Positions 1 through 5,819 of a stretch of 5,819 nt of DNA are shown here, piece by piece (position 1 is the first letter of the stretch; every line of letters starts with the position of its first letter). The translations under genes and the position numbers were made by a program. This DNA comes from Planctomycetaceae bacterium. Lineage in GTDB: Bacteria > Planctomycetota > Planctomycetia > Pirellulales > Pirellulaceae. The notes below the pieces were generated by a model, which made no database searches, had not been told where the DNA came from, and saw only the letters and a program-made list of their open reading frames with translations. Location: contig SKVE01000623.1 of the NCBI GenBank assembly GCA_007129635.1, positions 1-5,819 on the forward strand, given 5' to 3'.

Positions 1-694
1 AACCGTCCGAAGTCAGCTGCTGCATGGTCTGCTTGGCGACGATCTCCGGCCCATCGTCCCGGCGGTCGTACAAGTGGATCAGCGGCTCGTCGGGCCACTT
101 GTGCCAGACGAAGATCCGCGGTGCGGCGGGGATCAGGCTGACGCAATCCGGAAACGGCGCATCCAGTACGTCCGTATGCGTATCCTCGCCGCCGAAGACG
201 AACGAACCGGGCGCTTGGTTGTCGAACAGCTTGGCACGACCCGGCAGCCCCAGGGCGGCGGCGAAACGGTCGGTCTCGGTGGGCGTTTCGCTCCCGCGAA
301 CTTCAATCGCCATGGGCACGATATTGCGCTGCTTGGCGCCCTTGACGATCGAGGGCAGCTCGCGGAGCGAGAGCGCATCGAGCACGAGCACGGCCGTGCC
401 GGTCGGAGCCGACCTGACCCAAAACTGCTTCAGGCCGCCGATGACGTCGGGGGCACACGCAGCGAATTCGTCCCACAGCGTCCAGGCGCTTTCGGCCAAC
501 AGTCGGTCGGGAAGAATGGTCGCCTTGTCGATGGCCGATGGCTTGCCCAGATCCAAGGCCACCTGGCACAGCGCCGCGAAGATCGACTTCCAGACCTCCG
601 ACGGATCCTTCGCGTTCAAGATGATCTCGATCCAGTTCGGTCCCGCTCCGGACACGGTGGTGACAGGATCGCTGGCGTCGGATGTTTCGGTCAT
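1..694 (-). CDS. PglZ-domain protein, BREX/Pgl-like (3' end outside window)
   Basis: This reading frame is open from an ATG at 694-692 to the left edge: 231 codons with no stop, so the C-terminus is missing. I recognise a PglZ-type alkaline-phosphatase-superfamily core. A hydrophobic strand leads into VLVLDALSLREL at residues 102-113, where D106 is the expected metal ligand and S109 a plausible nucleophile position. The typical PTET motif follows at residues 138-141 and then a stretch running into LGLPGRAKLF (148-157). The remaining metal-binding His/Asp motifs would lie further on, outside the window. PglZ proteins are essential parts of BREX and Pgl phage-defence systems; their exact substrate is unsettled. 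The start is well supported: it shares one base with the stop of the upstream DUF499 ATPase gene (TGATG) and has a GGAAGGA ribosome-binding site eight bases upstream. That implies one operon and coupled translation. The phosphatase motif begins only about 100 residues from the start, which suggests a subfamily unlike the long canonical BREX PglZ proteins. Family assignment is fairly sure; subtype is open. Confidence 0.82.
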   Translation of the reverse strand, partial: MTETSDASDPVTTVSGAGPNWIEIILNAKDPSEVWKSIFAALCQVALDLGKPSAIDKATILPDRLLAESAWTLWDEFAACAPDVIGGLKQFWVRSAPTGTAVLVLDALSLRELPSIVKGAKQRNIVPMAIEVRGSETPTETDRFAAALGLPGRAKLFDNQAPGSFVFGGEDTHTDVLDAPFPDCVSLIPAAPRIFVWHKWPDEPLIHLYDRRDDGPEIVAKQTMQQLTSDG

Positions 695-3498
695 CAACTC
701 GATCCTTCCTGCTCGGGCGGCAAGGTGATTTGCAGTTCGGCCACCATCTTCGGCGGCATCCTGGTCATCAACTCGCGAAGTTCCTTGATCGACGCACCGC
801 TGATGGTCAACGAAGCCTGGGGTACCCGCTGACTGTCCGGCAGCGCCCATTTTTCCAGATCGCCCAGCAGATTGATGCCGGTTTTCGCACCGAGGGAACG
901 GCGGATCACCGGCGCGGCGGGCTGGGATGCATCGCTGCTTGCCGCAGTGTTGCTGACCGGCGGCTCCAGCAGCGTGCCCACGTTTCCGGCTTCCTCACTG
1001 CCGGACGGTGGCGTCGGGAAGTCGATCGTCCTTGTCGCGCCGGGAGAACCGCCTGCGGGTGCGGGTGGAGTAGTTGGCGGGGGTGTGACGGCCACGCCGC
1101 CGCTGCCTGCCTGGGTAGGTTCGCCGAGCTGCACCTTGTGCATCTTCTGGCCGATGCACATGGCGCGGCTCCGAAGACGCTGGAGCGTCGCCTTGTCGGA
1201 TTCGCCCGGCTCCTTGCAGTACCACCGGCCTTCCACGTTGATCGCGATTTTGTCGCGGGACACGATCTCCAGGACCTGCTCGTAGGTGGGCAGTTCGCCC
1301 AGATACGGGAGCGCCTGCTCGCCGGGCAGTGGTTCTGCGGTCAGCAAGGCCAACAACTGCTTCATGGTCTCGCCGCGCCCGGCCGCTTCGATCACCTGCT
1401 TCTCGAAATCTTCCAAGGCAAAGAAATGCTCGCGGACGTGATGCTCGACGGCGCCGAGGATCTCCGCGCCGCTGCTGCCGTGTTTCTCGTCGTGGAACGT
1501 GCAATCGGCCGGCGTCTCGAAGTCCCAGACGGCGAGAATTGCATAGCGATCAAAACGCGACTTCAATTGCCGGAGTAGTTCGTCACGGTACTTCTTGTAC
1601 AACTTGACGTACTGGCTGTCGTTTTCTTTCCAGGAATCGGCCAGCAGGACGCAACGGGCGGTGATCAGCAAATCGCGGTCGTCGTACAAGGCCGGCTGAT
1701 CCGCCTTGGGCAGCAGGAAACGGATCATGTTGCGGTTGACCGGAACGTGTTCGACCAACCAGGGACCGAGGGTCTGCGACAAATCCTTGGGCGAGGCTGG
1801 AATGACGATCAACACCGGCTTGCCGCGCTCGGACCAGGCGGTTGGCACGTCCGGCTGAGGCACGTTGGCCCAGGGAGCCCTTTCCCAATTCGGGTCCAGC
1901 ACGATGGGAATCGACGGCTGCTCGCTGACGGCATCCGGGGACCGCAACAGGTAGTTCAAGACCGTCCGCAGATAGACCTGATCGCGTCCGACCGGAAGCA
2001 ACCCTTCGGCCGTCGTGCCTTCGGGCTCGAAGGACCGGTCGTTCCGCGCCCAGGCTTTCAGTTTCGCTTCGGGATTCTCCGGCAATTTGAAACAGAACCG
2101 CTTGTCGTGCGTGCCGACTTCGTGGATGTTGAAGCTGTTTTCCACGATTGTGGCGAGTTCCGCGGTAAAGCTGTTATCATCGACGGAGGTATCGCGCGTG
2201 ACGTCCAGTTGCACCTCGTTGCGCGTCCCGCCCAGATCCAGTGCCGCCGAAAGCGAACGCATCCAGAGACTGCTGATGACTTCCCGCGCGTGGGGAACCT
2301 GGATACCCGCGGCCCGGATCGCCTGCAGATTGCGGATCGCTTTCTCCCGCAACCGCTCCTGATCGGCACTGGTCGCGAACGAATCCAGCAGCGAGGTGAC
2401 ACCGCATTCATCGTCGTCCACGCAGAAGTCGGCCGCCGTGATCACCGGCACCTGATCGCCGCGGCTCCGAAAAACCTCGGCCAGGATGCCGATCAGATCG
2501 CGATTGTCCTGGGCGGCGGCTGCCATCAGGATGTGGTCCTCCAGTAGATTCAATAGTTCCGGAGCGAACGGCCAGCAAGCGGCAACCTCCTTGCGCAGAT
2601 CGGACTGGTCCCTGTCGTTCTTGTCCGCAAACAGCAGACGAGTCCGCTCTCGGGCGTAGGCGGCGACGATCTGCTGGATCTCGGCATCTGTGACATTGCC
2701 GCGGTTCTGGAACAACCGGTGCAGGACGAGCCGCTTGCGGTCCTCGCGGGCCGTTTCGCCCTTGAAATCGACCAGCACCGGGCCGTCGCGATGGATCTGG
2801 CGATAGGCTTCCGTCGTGCTGTCTCGGACGGATGCGATCAGACACAGCAGATCCGGGCGTTCTTTCGAAAGCTCGGACAGGATTTGAATGAAGTTGAATG
2901 CCCATTGCCGTCGCTTGCGCCCGTGCTCGCCCGCTTCGTCATGCAGCCCATCGAACCAGGTCTGCAGCTCGTCCAGGATCAACGCCGTCCGCTGCGTGTT
3001 GAACAGATCCTGGAGCAGTGATTTGGCGGGCACAGTCGTGCCGGCCACTTCGAATTTGCCGCGGAAGTAGGCGCCTTTCGGATGGCGATCGAAAATCACG
3101 TCCCACAAGCAGGGATACTCGTGGTTCGAAAGCGTCTCTGAAATGGGCGTGAAACCGCGTTGCAGCTTCAGACCGTCGAGCTTCTCGGACGATTCCAACC
3201 GGCCGCACCAACCCGATGCCCAACTTTCCACCGCATCCGGTGCCACAAATGCGGCATGCAGTAGCGCCATGATGTGAGATTTGCCGCTGCCGCGTTGTCC
3301 CAGCAGCACGATCGGCTTTCCAGCGGTCGCGACTGACTCCAGGGCGCGCAGCACGTCGGCCGTCGGATACGTGATCTCCAGCAACTCGTCGGGACTGCCC
3401 CGCTGTGCCCAGCCCGTGTTCTGGCGGTTGCACAGCTCGATCGCCGTGGCCCGCATGTGCTTGTCAACGAATTCTCTACGGAGTTTAAGTGACTGCAT
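694..3498 (-). CDS. DUF499-family P-loop ATPase, BrxC/PglY-like
   Basis: A 934-residue protein. A short N-terminal region with the family-typical TYPTADVLRAL stretch (43-53) precedes a Walker A motif GQRGSGKS at residues 67-74. A Walker B strand, TALILDELQT (171-180, catalytic D176/E177), and a sensor-like strand ending in ASVRD (222-226) complete an AAA+/STAND-type ATPase core. Residues 300-790 match the general look of the DUF499 body. A low-complexity linker rich in Pro, Gly, Ser and Ala (about 796-862) leads to a small conserved tail containing AKTGINLLGDLEKW (871-884). In BREX and Pgl systems the BrxC/PglY ATPases belong to this broad family and work with PglZ and a methyltransferase to block phage DNA. 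Its pairing with a PglZ gene starting at its stop codon supports that role here. It is the first gene of the operon. The ATG at 3496-3498 lacks a clear Shine-Dalgarno; Met15 is an alternative start, but it would remove part of the N-terminal region. No frameshift or lost ATPase residue is seen. Confidence 0.87.
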   Translation of the reverse strand: MQSLKLRREFVDKHMRATAIELCNRQNTGWAQRGSPDELLEITYPTADVLRALESVATAGKPIVLLGQRGSGKSHIMALLHAAFVAPDAVESWASGWCGRLESSEKLDGLKLQRGFTPISETLSNHEYPCLWDVIFDRHPKGAYFRGKFEVAGTTVPAKSLLQDLFNTQRTALILDELQTWFDGLHDEAGEHGRKRRQWAFNFIQILSELSKERPDLLCLIASVRDSTTEAYRQIHRDGPVLVDFKGETAREDRKRLVLHRLFQNRGNVTDAEIQQIVAAYARERTRLLFADKNDRDQSDLRKEVAACWPFAPELLNLLEDHILMAAAAQDNRDLIGILAEVFRSRGDQVPVITAADFCVDDDECGVTSLLDSFATSADQERLREKAIRNLQAIRAAGIQVPHAREVISSLWMRSLSAALDLGGTRNEVQLDVTRDTSVDDNSFTAELATIVENSFNIHEVGTHDKRFCFKLPENPEAKLKAWARNDRSFEPEGTTAEGLLPVGRDQVYLRTVLNYLLRSPDAVSEQPSIPIVLDPNWERAPWANVPQPDVPTAWSERGKPVLIVIPASPKDLSQTLGPWLVEHVPVNRNMIRFLLPKADQPALYDDRDLLITARCVLLADSWKENDSQYVKLYKKYRDELLRQLKSRFDRYAILAVWDFETPADCTFHDEKHGSSGAEILGAVEHHVREHFFALEDFEKQVIEAAGRGETMKQLLALLTAEPLPGEQALPYLGELPTYEQVLEIVSRDKIAINVEGRWYCKEPGESDKATLQRLRSRAMCIGQKMHKVQLGEPTQAGSGGVAVTPPPTTPPAPAGGSPGATRTIDFPTPPSGSEEAGNVGTLLEPPVSNTAASSDASQPAAPVIRRSLGAKTGINLLGDLEKWALPDSQRVPQASLTISGASIKELRELMTRMPPKMVAELQITLPPEQEGSS
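703..709 (-). promoter_or_regulatory. Ribosome-binding site of the PglZ gene
   Basis: GGAAGGA on the minus strand lies eight bases before the ATG at 694-692 and inside the last codons of the DUF499 gene. It is the strongest Shine-Dalgarno-like site in the window. It fixes the PglZ start and fits translational coupling with the ATPase. Confidence 0.75.
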
Positions 3499-3636
3499 GG
3501 ACTGGTTTCTCGAAAGATGCCAAGGCTTGCGTAGTACCAGCCCACGATCTTAGCAGAATGGACCAGCAGAAAAAGGCATCCAACGCGGAACTGCCCGCTT
3601 GAACCACCGCATTCATTGGATCCGCCGCTGTGGTGG

Positions 3637-3665
3637 TTTAAACCCAGCAACTGGATCCAGGTCAA
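3637..3665 (-). promoter_or_regulatory. Candidate sigma-70-like promoter for the DUF499-pglZ operon
   Basis: On the minus strand, TTGACC (3665-3660, five of six bases of the -35 consensus) is separated by exactly 17 bases from TTTAAA (3642-3637, four of six of the -10 consensus). Transcription would start near 3630, leaving a leader of about 130 bases before the DUF499 ATG. The spacer contains the 10-bp palindrome CTGGATCCAG (3651-3660), and its TGGATCC half recurs at 3617-3623. An alternative weaker -10 (TAAGAT, about 3546-3551) lacks a good -35. Planctomycete promoters are poorly defined, so this is only a candidate. Confidence 0.4.
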
Positions 3666-3723
3666 GGTAGTCGGGAATCTAAGTACCTGGTCGAGCGGAT
3701 TGAAGAAAAGATGGCAAAAGACA

Positions 3724-3770
3724 CCCCGGCTCGGGCGGACTAGGCGGAGGTCCGCCCCGAGCCATTGGGG
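3724..3770 (-). terminator. Intrinsic terminator of amt
   Basis: An inverted repeat pairs 3728-3740 (GGCTCGGGCGGAC) with 3750-3763, giving 13 base pairs with one bulged C and a nine-base loop. Four further C-G pairs at the base (3724-3727 with 3767-3770) form across a short bulge. Read on the minus strand, the stem is followed within a few bases by TCTTTT and then a second TCTTTTC. It starts about 40 bases after the amt stop codon, and on this strand it would separate amt from the DUF499 operon. Confidence 0.75.
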
Positions 3771-3809
3771 CATCCTTCTGGCTCACGTCAGAGCCGAAGT
3801 GATTGCGTC

Positions 3810-5264
3810 TTAGCTATTCGGAGCATGAACGCCCTGGTACATATCCTGCGACATCGACGGCGGATAAGCATGCATCCCGTGCTCGGTGATATCCAAGCCT
3901 GCTCGCTCCTCGTCCGGTCCGACTCGCAGCACGCCCACAGCTCGTAGCACGGCGAACAGGACAAACATCGTCCCAAACGCCCAGGCACAGATCACCGCGG
4001 TCGAGAATGCCTGCACTCCGATGTAGCCCGCTCGCGTCAGGCCGTCGGGAATGTTGGTTCCCAGAATACCGGTCGCCAAACCACCCCAAACACCACACAG
4101 ACCGTGGACAGGCCAAGCACCGACCGGATCATCGATGCGCAGCCGATCCAAAGCCAAAACACCCAGTACCACCAGCACTCCAGAAACTGCCCCGATCAGT
4201 AGAGCACTGACCTGCGTCACTTGATCGCAGTTGGCGGTGATTCCCACCAGACCGGCCAACGCTCCGTTCAAAGCCATGGTCACATCCGGCTTTTTGAACA
4301 AGACCCAGGCGGTGATCATCGCCAGAATGGCTCCCGCTGCGGCCGAAAGCGTGGTCGTCAGGGCAATGTAGGTCGTTGCCTCCGCATCGGCAGCACCAAA
4401 ATACGTCAGTTGGCTGCCGGGATTGAAACCATACCACCCGATCCACAGGATGAAGACGCCCAAGGCCGCGAACGCGATATTATGGCCGGGGATGGGAACC
4501 GATTTTCCGCCGACGAATCGACCGATGCGCGGCCCTAACACAATGGCTCCTGCCAGACCTGCGAAACCGCCGACCGCGTGAACGACCACCGAACCCGCGA
4601 AGTCCTGGAATCCCATCGCATCCAAAGCACCGCCACCCCACTTCCACATGCCGCTGATGGGATAAATCAGCGAGGTCAAGAAGGCGCTATAGATCAGGTA
4701 CGCCGCAAACTTCATTCGCCCAGCCACCGCTCCGGAGACGATCGTCGCAGCCGTCGCCGCGAACGCCACCTGGAACATAAAATCGGCCGCGTTGCTGAAC
4801 CCGGCCTCCAGATTTGGTTCGTCCACATCGCGTTCCACAAACGAGCCCGCAAAACCAAACCATTTGCCCTCGTAGTCGTCACCGGGGTACATCAAGCCGT
4901 AGCCGATGAACAGGAAAAGAATCGCGCCGATGGAAAGATCCATCACGTTCTTGAACAGGATATTGATCGTGTTTTTCGCCGCATTCAGCCCGACCTCCAG
5001 CATGGCGAAACCCGCCTGCATGAACAGCACCAAAACGGCGCAGAGTAACATGATCAGACTGTTGATCGTGTAGGCTGTCTGATCCTCCAGACTGAGCCCA
5101 TCACCATCGTCCTCGGTCGAGGCGATGTCACTCGCGCCCGACGCTTCCGCCGCCACGGCTTCCGCCGCTTCGTCGGCATTCGCGACGGACGCGAGTGACC
5201 AACTCACCCCACACAACCCAACAAGGAGAATCGCTTGGCTCCATTTCAGTGCAGTTGAAAGCAT
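3810..5264 (-). CDS. amt: Ammonium transporter (Amt/MEP/Rh family)
   Basis: A 484-residue inner-membrane channel that conducts ammonium/ammonia into the cell for assimilation. Residues 1-30 form a cleavable-looking signal peptide ending ANA. An acidic, Ala/Glu/Asp-rich periplasmic stretch (31-60) follows, then about eleven membrane segments between roughly 66 and 442. Family hallmarks are all present: the FQVAF segment (164-168, where F168 corresponds to the AmtB outer Phe gate), WGGG (209-212), DFAGS (221-225), the twin pore histidines H229 (VVVHAVGG) and H387 (GAWPVHGLCG), and GWYGFNPGS (276-284). The cytoplasmic tail contains GLDITEHGMHAYP (456-468), the conserved region that couples subunits and responds to PII (GlnK) proteins. 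The start at 5264 has a weak GGAAAAG site five bases upstream and produces the signal peptide. No glnK lies next to it within the window. A sigma-54 promoter at 5430-5445 points to nitrogen-limitation control, and a terminator follows the gene. Identity is essentially certain; amtB-type naming is not resolved. Confidence 0.97.
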   Translation of the reverse strand: MLSTALKWSQAILLVGLCGVSWSLASVANADEAAEAVAAEASGASDIASTEDDGDGLSLEDQTAYTINSLIMLLCAVLVLFMQAGFAMLEVGLNAAKNTINILFKNVMDLSIGAILFLFIGYGLMYPGDDYEGKWFGFAGSFVERDVDEPNLEAGFSNAADFMFQVAFAATAATIVSGAVAGRMKFAAYLIYSAFLTSLIYPISGMWKWGGGALDAMGFQDFAGSVVVHAVGGFAGLAGAIVLGPRIGRFVGGKSVPIPGHNIAFAALGVFILWIGWYGFNPGSQLTYFGAADAEATTYIALTTTLSAAAGAILAMITAWVLFKKPDVTMALNGALAGLVGITANCDQVTQVSALLIGAVSGVLVVLGVLALDRLRIDDPVGAWPVHGLCGVWGGLATGILGTNIPDGLTRAGYIGVQAFSTAVICAWAFGTMFVLFAVLRAVGVLRVGPDEERAGLDITEHGMHAYPPSMSQDMYQGVHAPNS

Positions 5265-5429
5265 GTTTTCTTTTCCAGAAGGATGTTTTGAACTTAACCT
5301 CGTTACGTACCCTTGACGTTCGTTTGCGTGCCTTGACCGTACTCGACTTGGGATATCGTCCCGATCCTCCCGCCTGGGGGAACCAGCCGAGACGTTAGGT
5401 CAGCATTCGTCAACCGGTTTTTTGAGGCA

Positions 5430-5445
5430 AGCAATGGTTGTGCCA
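5430..5445 (-). promoter_or_regulatory. Sigma-54 (-24/-12) promoter of amt
   Basis: The minus strand reads TGGCACAACCATTGCT, matching the consensus TGGCAC-N5-TTGC[A/T]. The invariant GG (5444-5443) and GC (5432-5431) are separated by exactly ten bases. Transcription would start near 5419, giving a leader of about 155 bases before the amt ATG. Sigma-54 control by an NtrC-type activator is the usual arrangement for amt genes under nitrogen limitation, which makes this match more credible than an isolated motif. It is the only strong promoter-like site seen in this intergenic region. Confidence 0.8.
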
Positions 5446-5456
5446 AAAGGAAAAGT

Positions 5457-5527
5457 TGGTGCTCTGTAAGCGGACGGGGTCGTGCGAAAGGTGTTTCACA
5501 GAAAGAAGTTACGGAAAATCTGGTGCA
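5457..5527 (-). promoter_or_regulatory. Possible NtrC-type activator half-sites upstream of the amt promoter
   Basis: TGGTGC occurs at 5457-5462 and TGGTGCA at 5521-5527. These match one half of the enteric NtrC palindrome (TGCAC...GTGCA). The second lies about 100 bases upstream of the predicted start, a normal enhancer distance. Neither has a good left half, so these are weak candidates only; a planctomycete activator may also recognise a different sequence. Confidence 0.25.
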
Positions 5528-5634
5528 CTGCGGTACGACGGGGCCGTCTTGGGCGACGCGGGATCTGCCCACTTGATAAGCACATGCTGCACAATGACGG
5601 GCATTTGTCGGGTTGCGACGCGACCAAGAAATAG

Positions 5635-5663
5635 AAAAAGGGGCTGCCGTTTCCGGCAGCCCC
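5635..5663 (-). terminator. Intrinsic terminator of the outer-membrane barrel gene
   Basis: A perfect 10-bp stem (GGGGCTGCCG at 5640-5649 with CGGCAGCCCC at 5654-5663) closes a four-base loop. On the minus strand it is directly followed by TTTTTC. It begins about 33 bases after the stop codon of the barrel gene. There is no T-run on the plus strand, so it acts leftward and separates that gene from amt. Confidence 0.92.
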
Positions 5664-5696
5664 CTAGGGCGTCACGCTTTGGGGGAGGCGTGGCGG

Positions 5697-5819
5697 TTAA
5701 TAGGTCAGCACCATGTCGATCCCGAAAATGGTCTGGTCGACGTTGGCACCTGGTGCCCATTCCTGTTTGATTTCTGGACGTAAGACCAGGTTCGGGTGCG
5801 GACGGTAGTTCAGGCCGAA
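5697..5819 (-). CDS. Outer-membrane beta-barrel protein, C-terminal fragment (5' end outside window)
   Basis: Only the last 40 codons and the TAA stop (5697-5699) are present. The fragment reads as two amphipathic strands: GLNYRPHPNLVLRPEIKQEW (residues 2-21 of the fragment), then a loop APGANVDQ and a final strand TIFGIDMVLTY. NYRPHPNLVLRPE followed by a terminal strand ending in an aromatic residue is the usual close of large planctomycete and proteobacterial porin-like barrels of the BBP2 (OmpL-like) type, where the last Tyr/Phe is the BAM recognition signal. The protein would sit in the outer membrane and let small solutes through. It lies upstream of amt in the same orientation but has its own terminator, so it is a separate transcription unit. 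Family assignment rests on a short stretch and is moderate. Confidence 0.72.
   Translation of the reverse strand, partial: FGLNYRPHPNLVLRPEIKQEWAPGANVDQTIFGIDMVLTY

Larger units (their letters stand above)
3499..3809. other. Intergenic region between amt and the defence-like operon
   Basis: No convincing gene lies here on either strand; short open frames have no ribosome-binding site or recognisable product. The region holds the amt terminator on its right side, the candidate promoter of the DUF499 operon in its middle, and a 7-bp inverted repeat (AACCACC at 3602-3608, GGTGGTT at 3632-3638) overlapping the predicted transcription start. I see no tRNA, integrase, insertion-sequence end or clear attachment-site duplication. 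Confidence 0.7.
5265..5696. other. Intergenic region between the porin gene and amt
   Basis: No supported gene is found on either strand. From right to left the region contains the 3' untranslated end and terminator of the porin gene, the upstream control region with the sigma-54 promoter of amt, and an amt leader of about 155 bases. The leader carries two direct CCTTGAC copies (5311-5317 and 5331-5337) exactly 20 bases apart. No riboswitch or RNA gene that I recognise is present. Confidence 0.7.

Noticed and set aside
24..832. Two overlapping plus-strand open frames of 234 and 252 codons
   Set aside because: They lie opposite the PglZ gene, have Arg/Gly/Ser-rich composition with no family resemblance, and the minus frame has clear motifs and a good ribosome-binding site.
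682..2547. Long plus-strand and alternative minus-frame open frames inside the DUF499 gene
   Set aside because: High GC at third positions makes antisense frames open; their products are low-complexity Arg/Asp/His-rich sequences without domains.
1..3498. Calling this a defined BREX type or naming the genes brxC/pglY and pglZ outright
   Set aside because: Only two genes are visible, one cut off; the methyltransferase and other typing genes are not in the window, so only a BREX/Pgl-like label is supported.
3168..3813. Small open frames covering the gap between amt and the DUF499 gene (minus 201 codons, plus 65 codons)
   Set aside because: The minus frame runs into the DUF499 gene out of frame and crosses the amt terminator; the plus one also crosses that terminator and runs into the 3' end of amt. 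Neither has a ribosome-binding site or a recognisable sequence, so no gene is called.
5640..5663. The strong stem-loop as a mobile-element end or repeat unit
   Set aside because: Its position just after a stop codon and the T-run on the minus strand fully explain it as an intrinsic terminator; no second copy is seen.
5303..5770. Open frames in the amt upstream region (minus 89 codons, plus 110 codons)
   Set aside because: They overlap the sigma-54 promoter or the porin terminator and have no protein-like features.
1..5819. CRISPR array, tRNA, rRNA, insertion sequence or toxin-antitoxin pair
   Set aside because: No spaced repeat array, cloverleaf, transposase, terminal inverted repeats or small paired genes could be found.

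Overview
The window looks like a piece of a Gram-negative, moderately GC-rich bacterial chromosome. A planctomycete of the Rhodopirellula/Blastopirellula type is my best guess. The grounds are the C-terminal signature of a planctomycete-style BBP2-like outer-membrane barrel, an Amt protein with a signal peptide and a long acidic N-terminus, and roomy intergenic spacing. This is an inference from style, not a marker-gene assignment. All four genes I can support lie on the minus strand, so transcription runs from right to left.

Right end (5697-5819): the last 40 residues of an outer-membrane beta-barrel protein, ending in an aromatic residue and followed by a textbook intrinsic terminator (5635-5663). 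Next comes a gene-free stretch of about 430 bases. It carries a near-perfect sigma-54 (-24/-12) promoter at 5430-5445 pointing at amt. Centre right (3810-5264): a complete ammonium transporter (Amt/MEP/Rh family, 484 aa) with its own GC-rich terminator at 3724-3770. Together these look like an ordinary nitrogen-acquisition region under nitrogen control.

Left of that terminator the content changes. After a gap of about 310 bases with a candidate sigma-70-like promoter (3637-3665) comes a 934-aa DUF499-family P-loop ATPase (694-3498), the family to which BrxC/PglY of BREX/Pgl phage-defence systems are related. Its stop codon overlaps by one base (TGATG) the start of a PglZ-domain protein (1-694, running off the left edge). 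A translationally coupled DUF499 ATPase and PglZ pair is the hallmark of a BREX/Pgl-like anti-phage operon. Here it starts directly with the ATPase gene, and the PglZ phosphatase motif lies unusually close to the N-terminus. The subtype cannot be fixed because the methyltransferase, helicase or protease partners, if present, would lie to the left of position 1. The boundary between housekeeping DNA and the defence operon falls in about 3499-3724.
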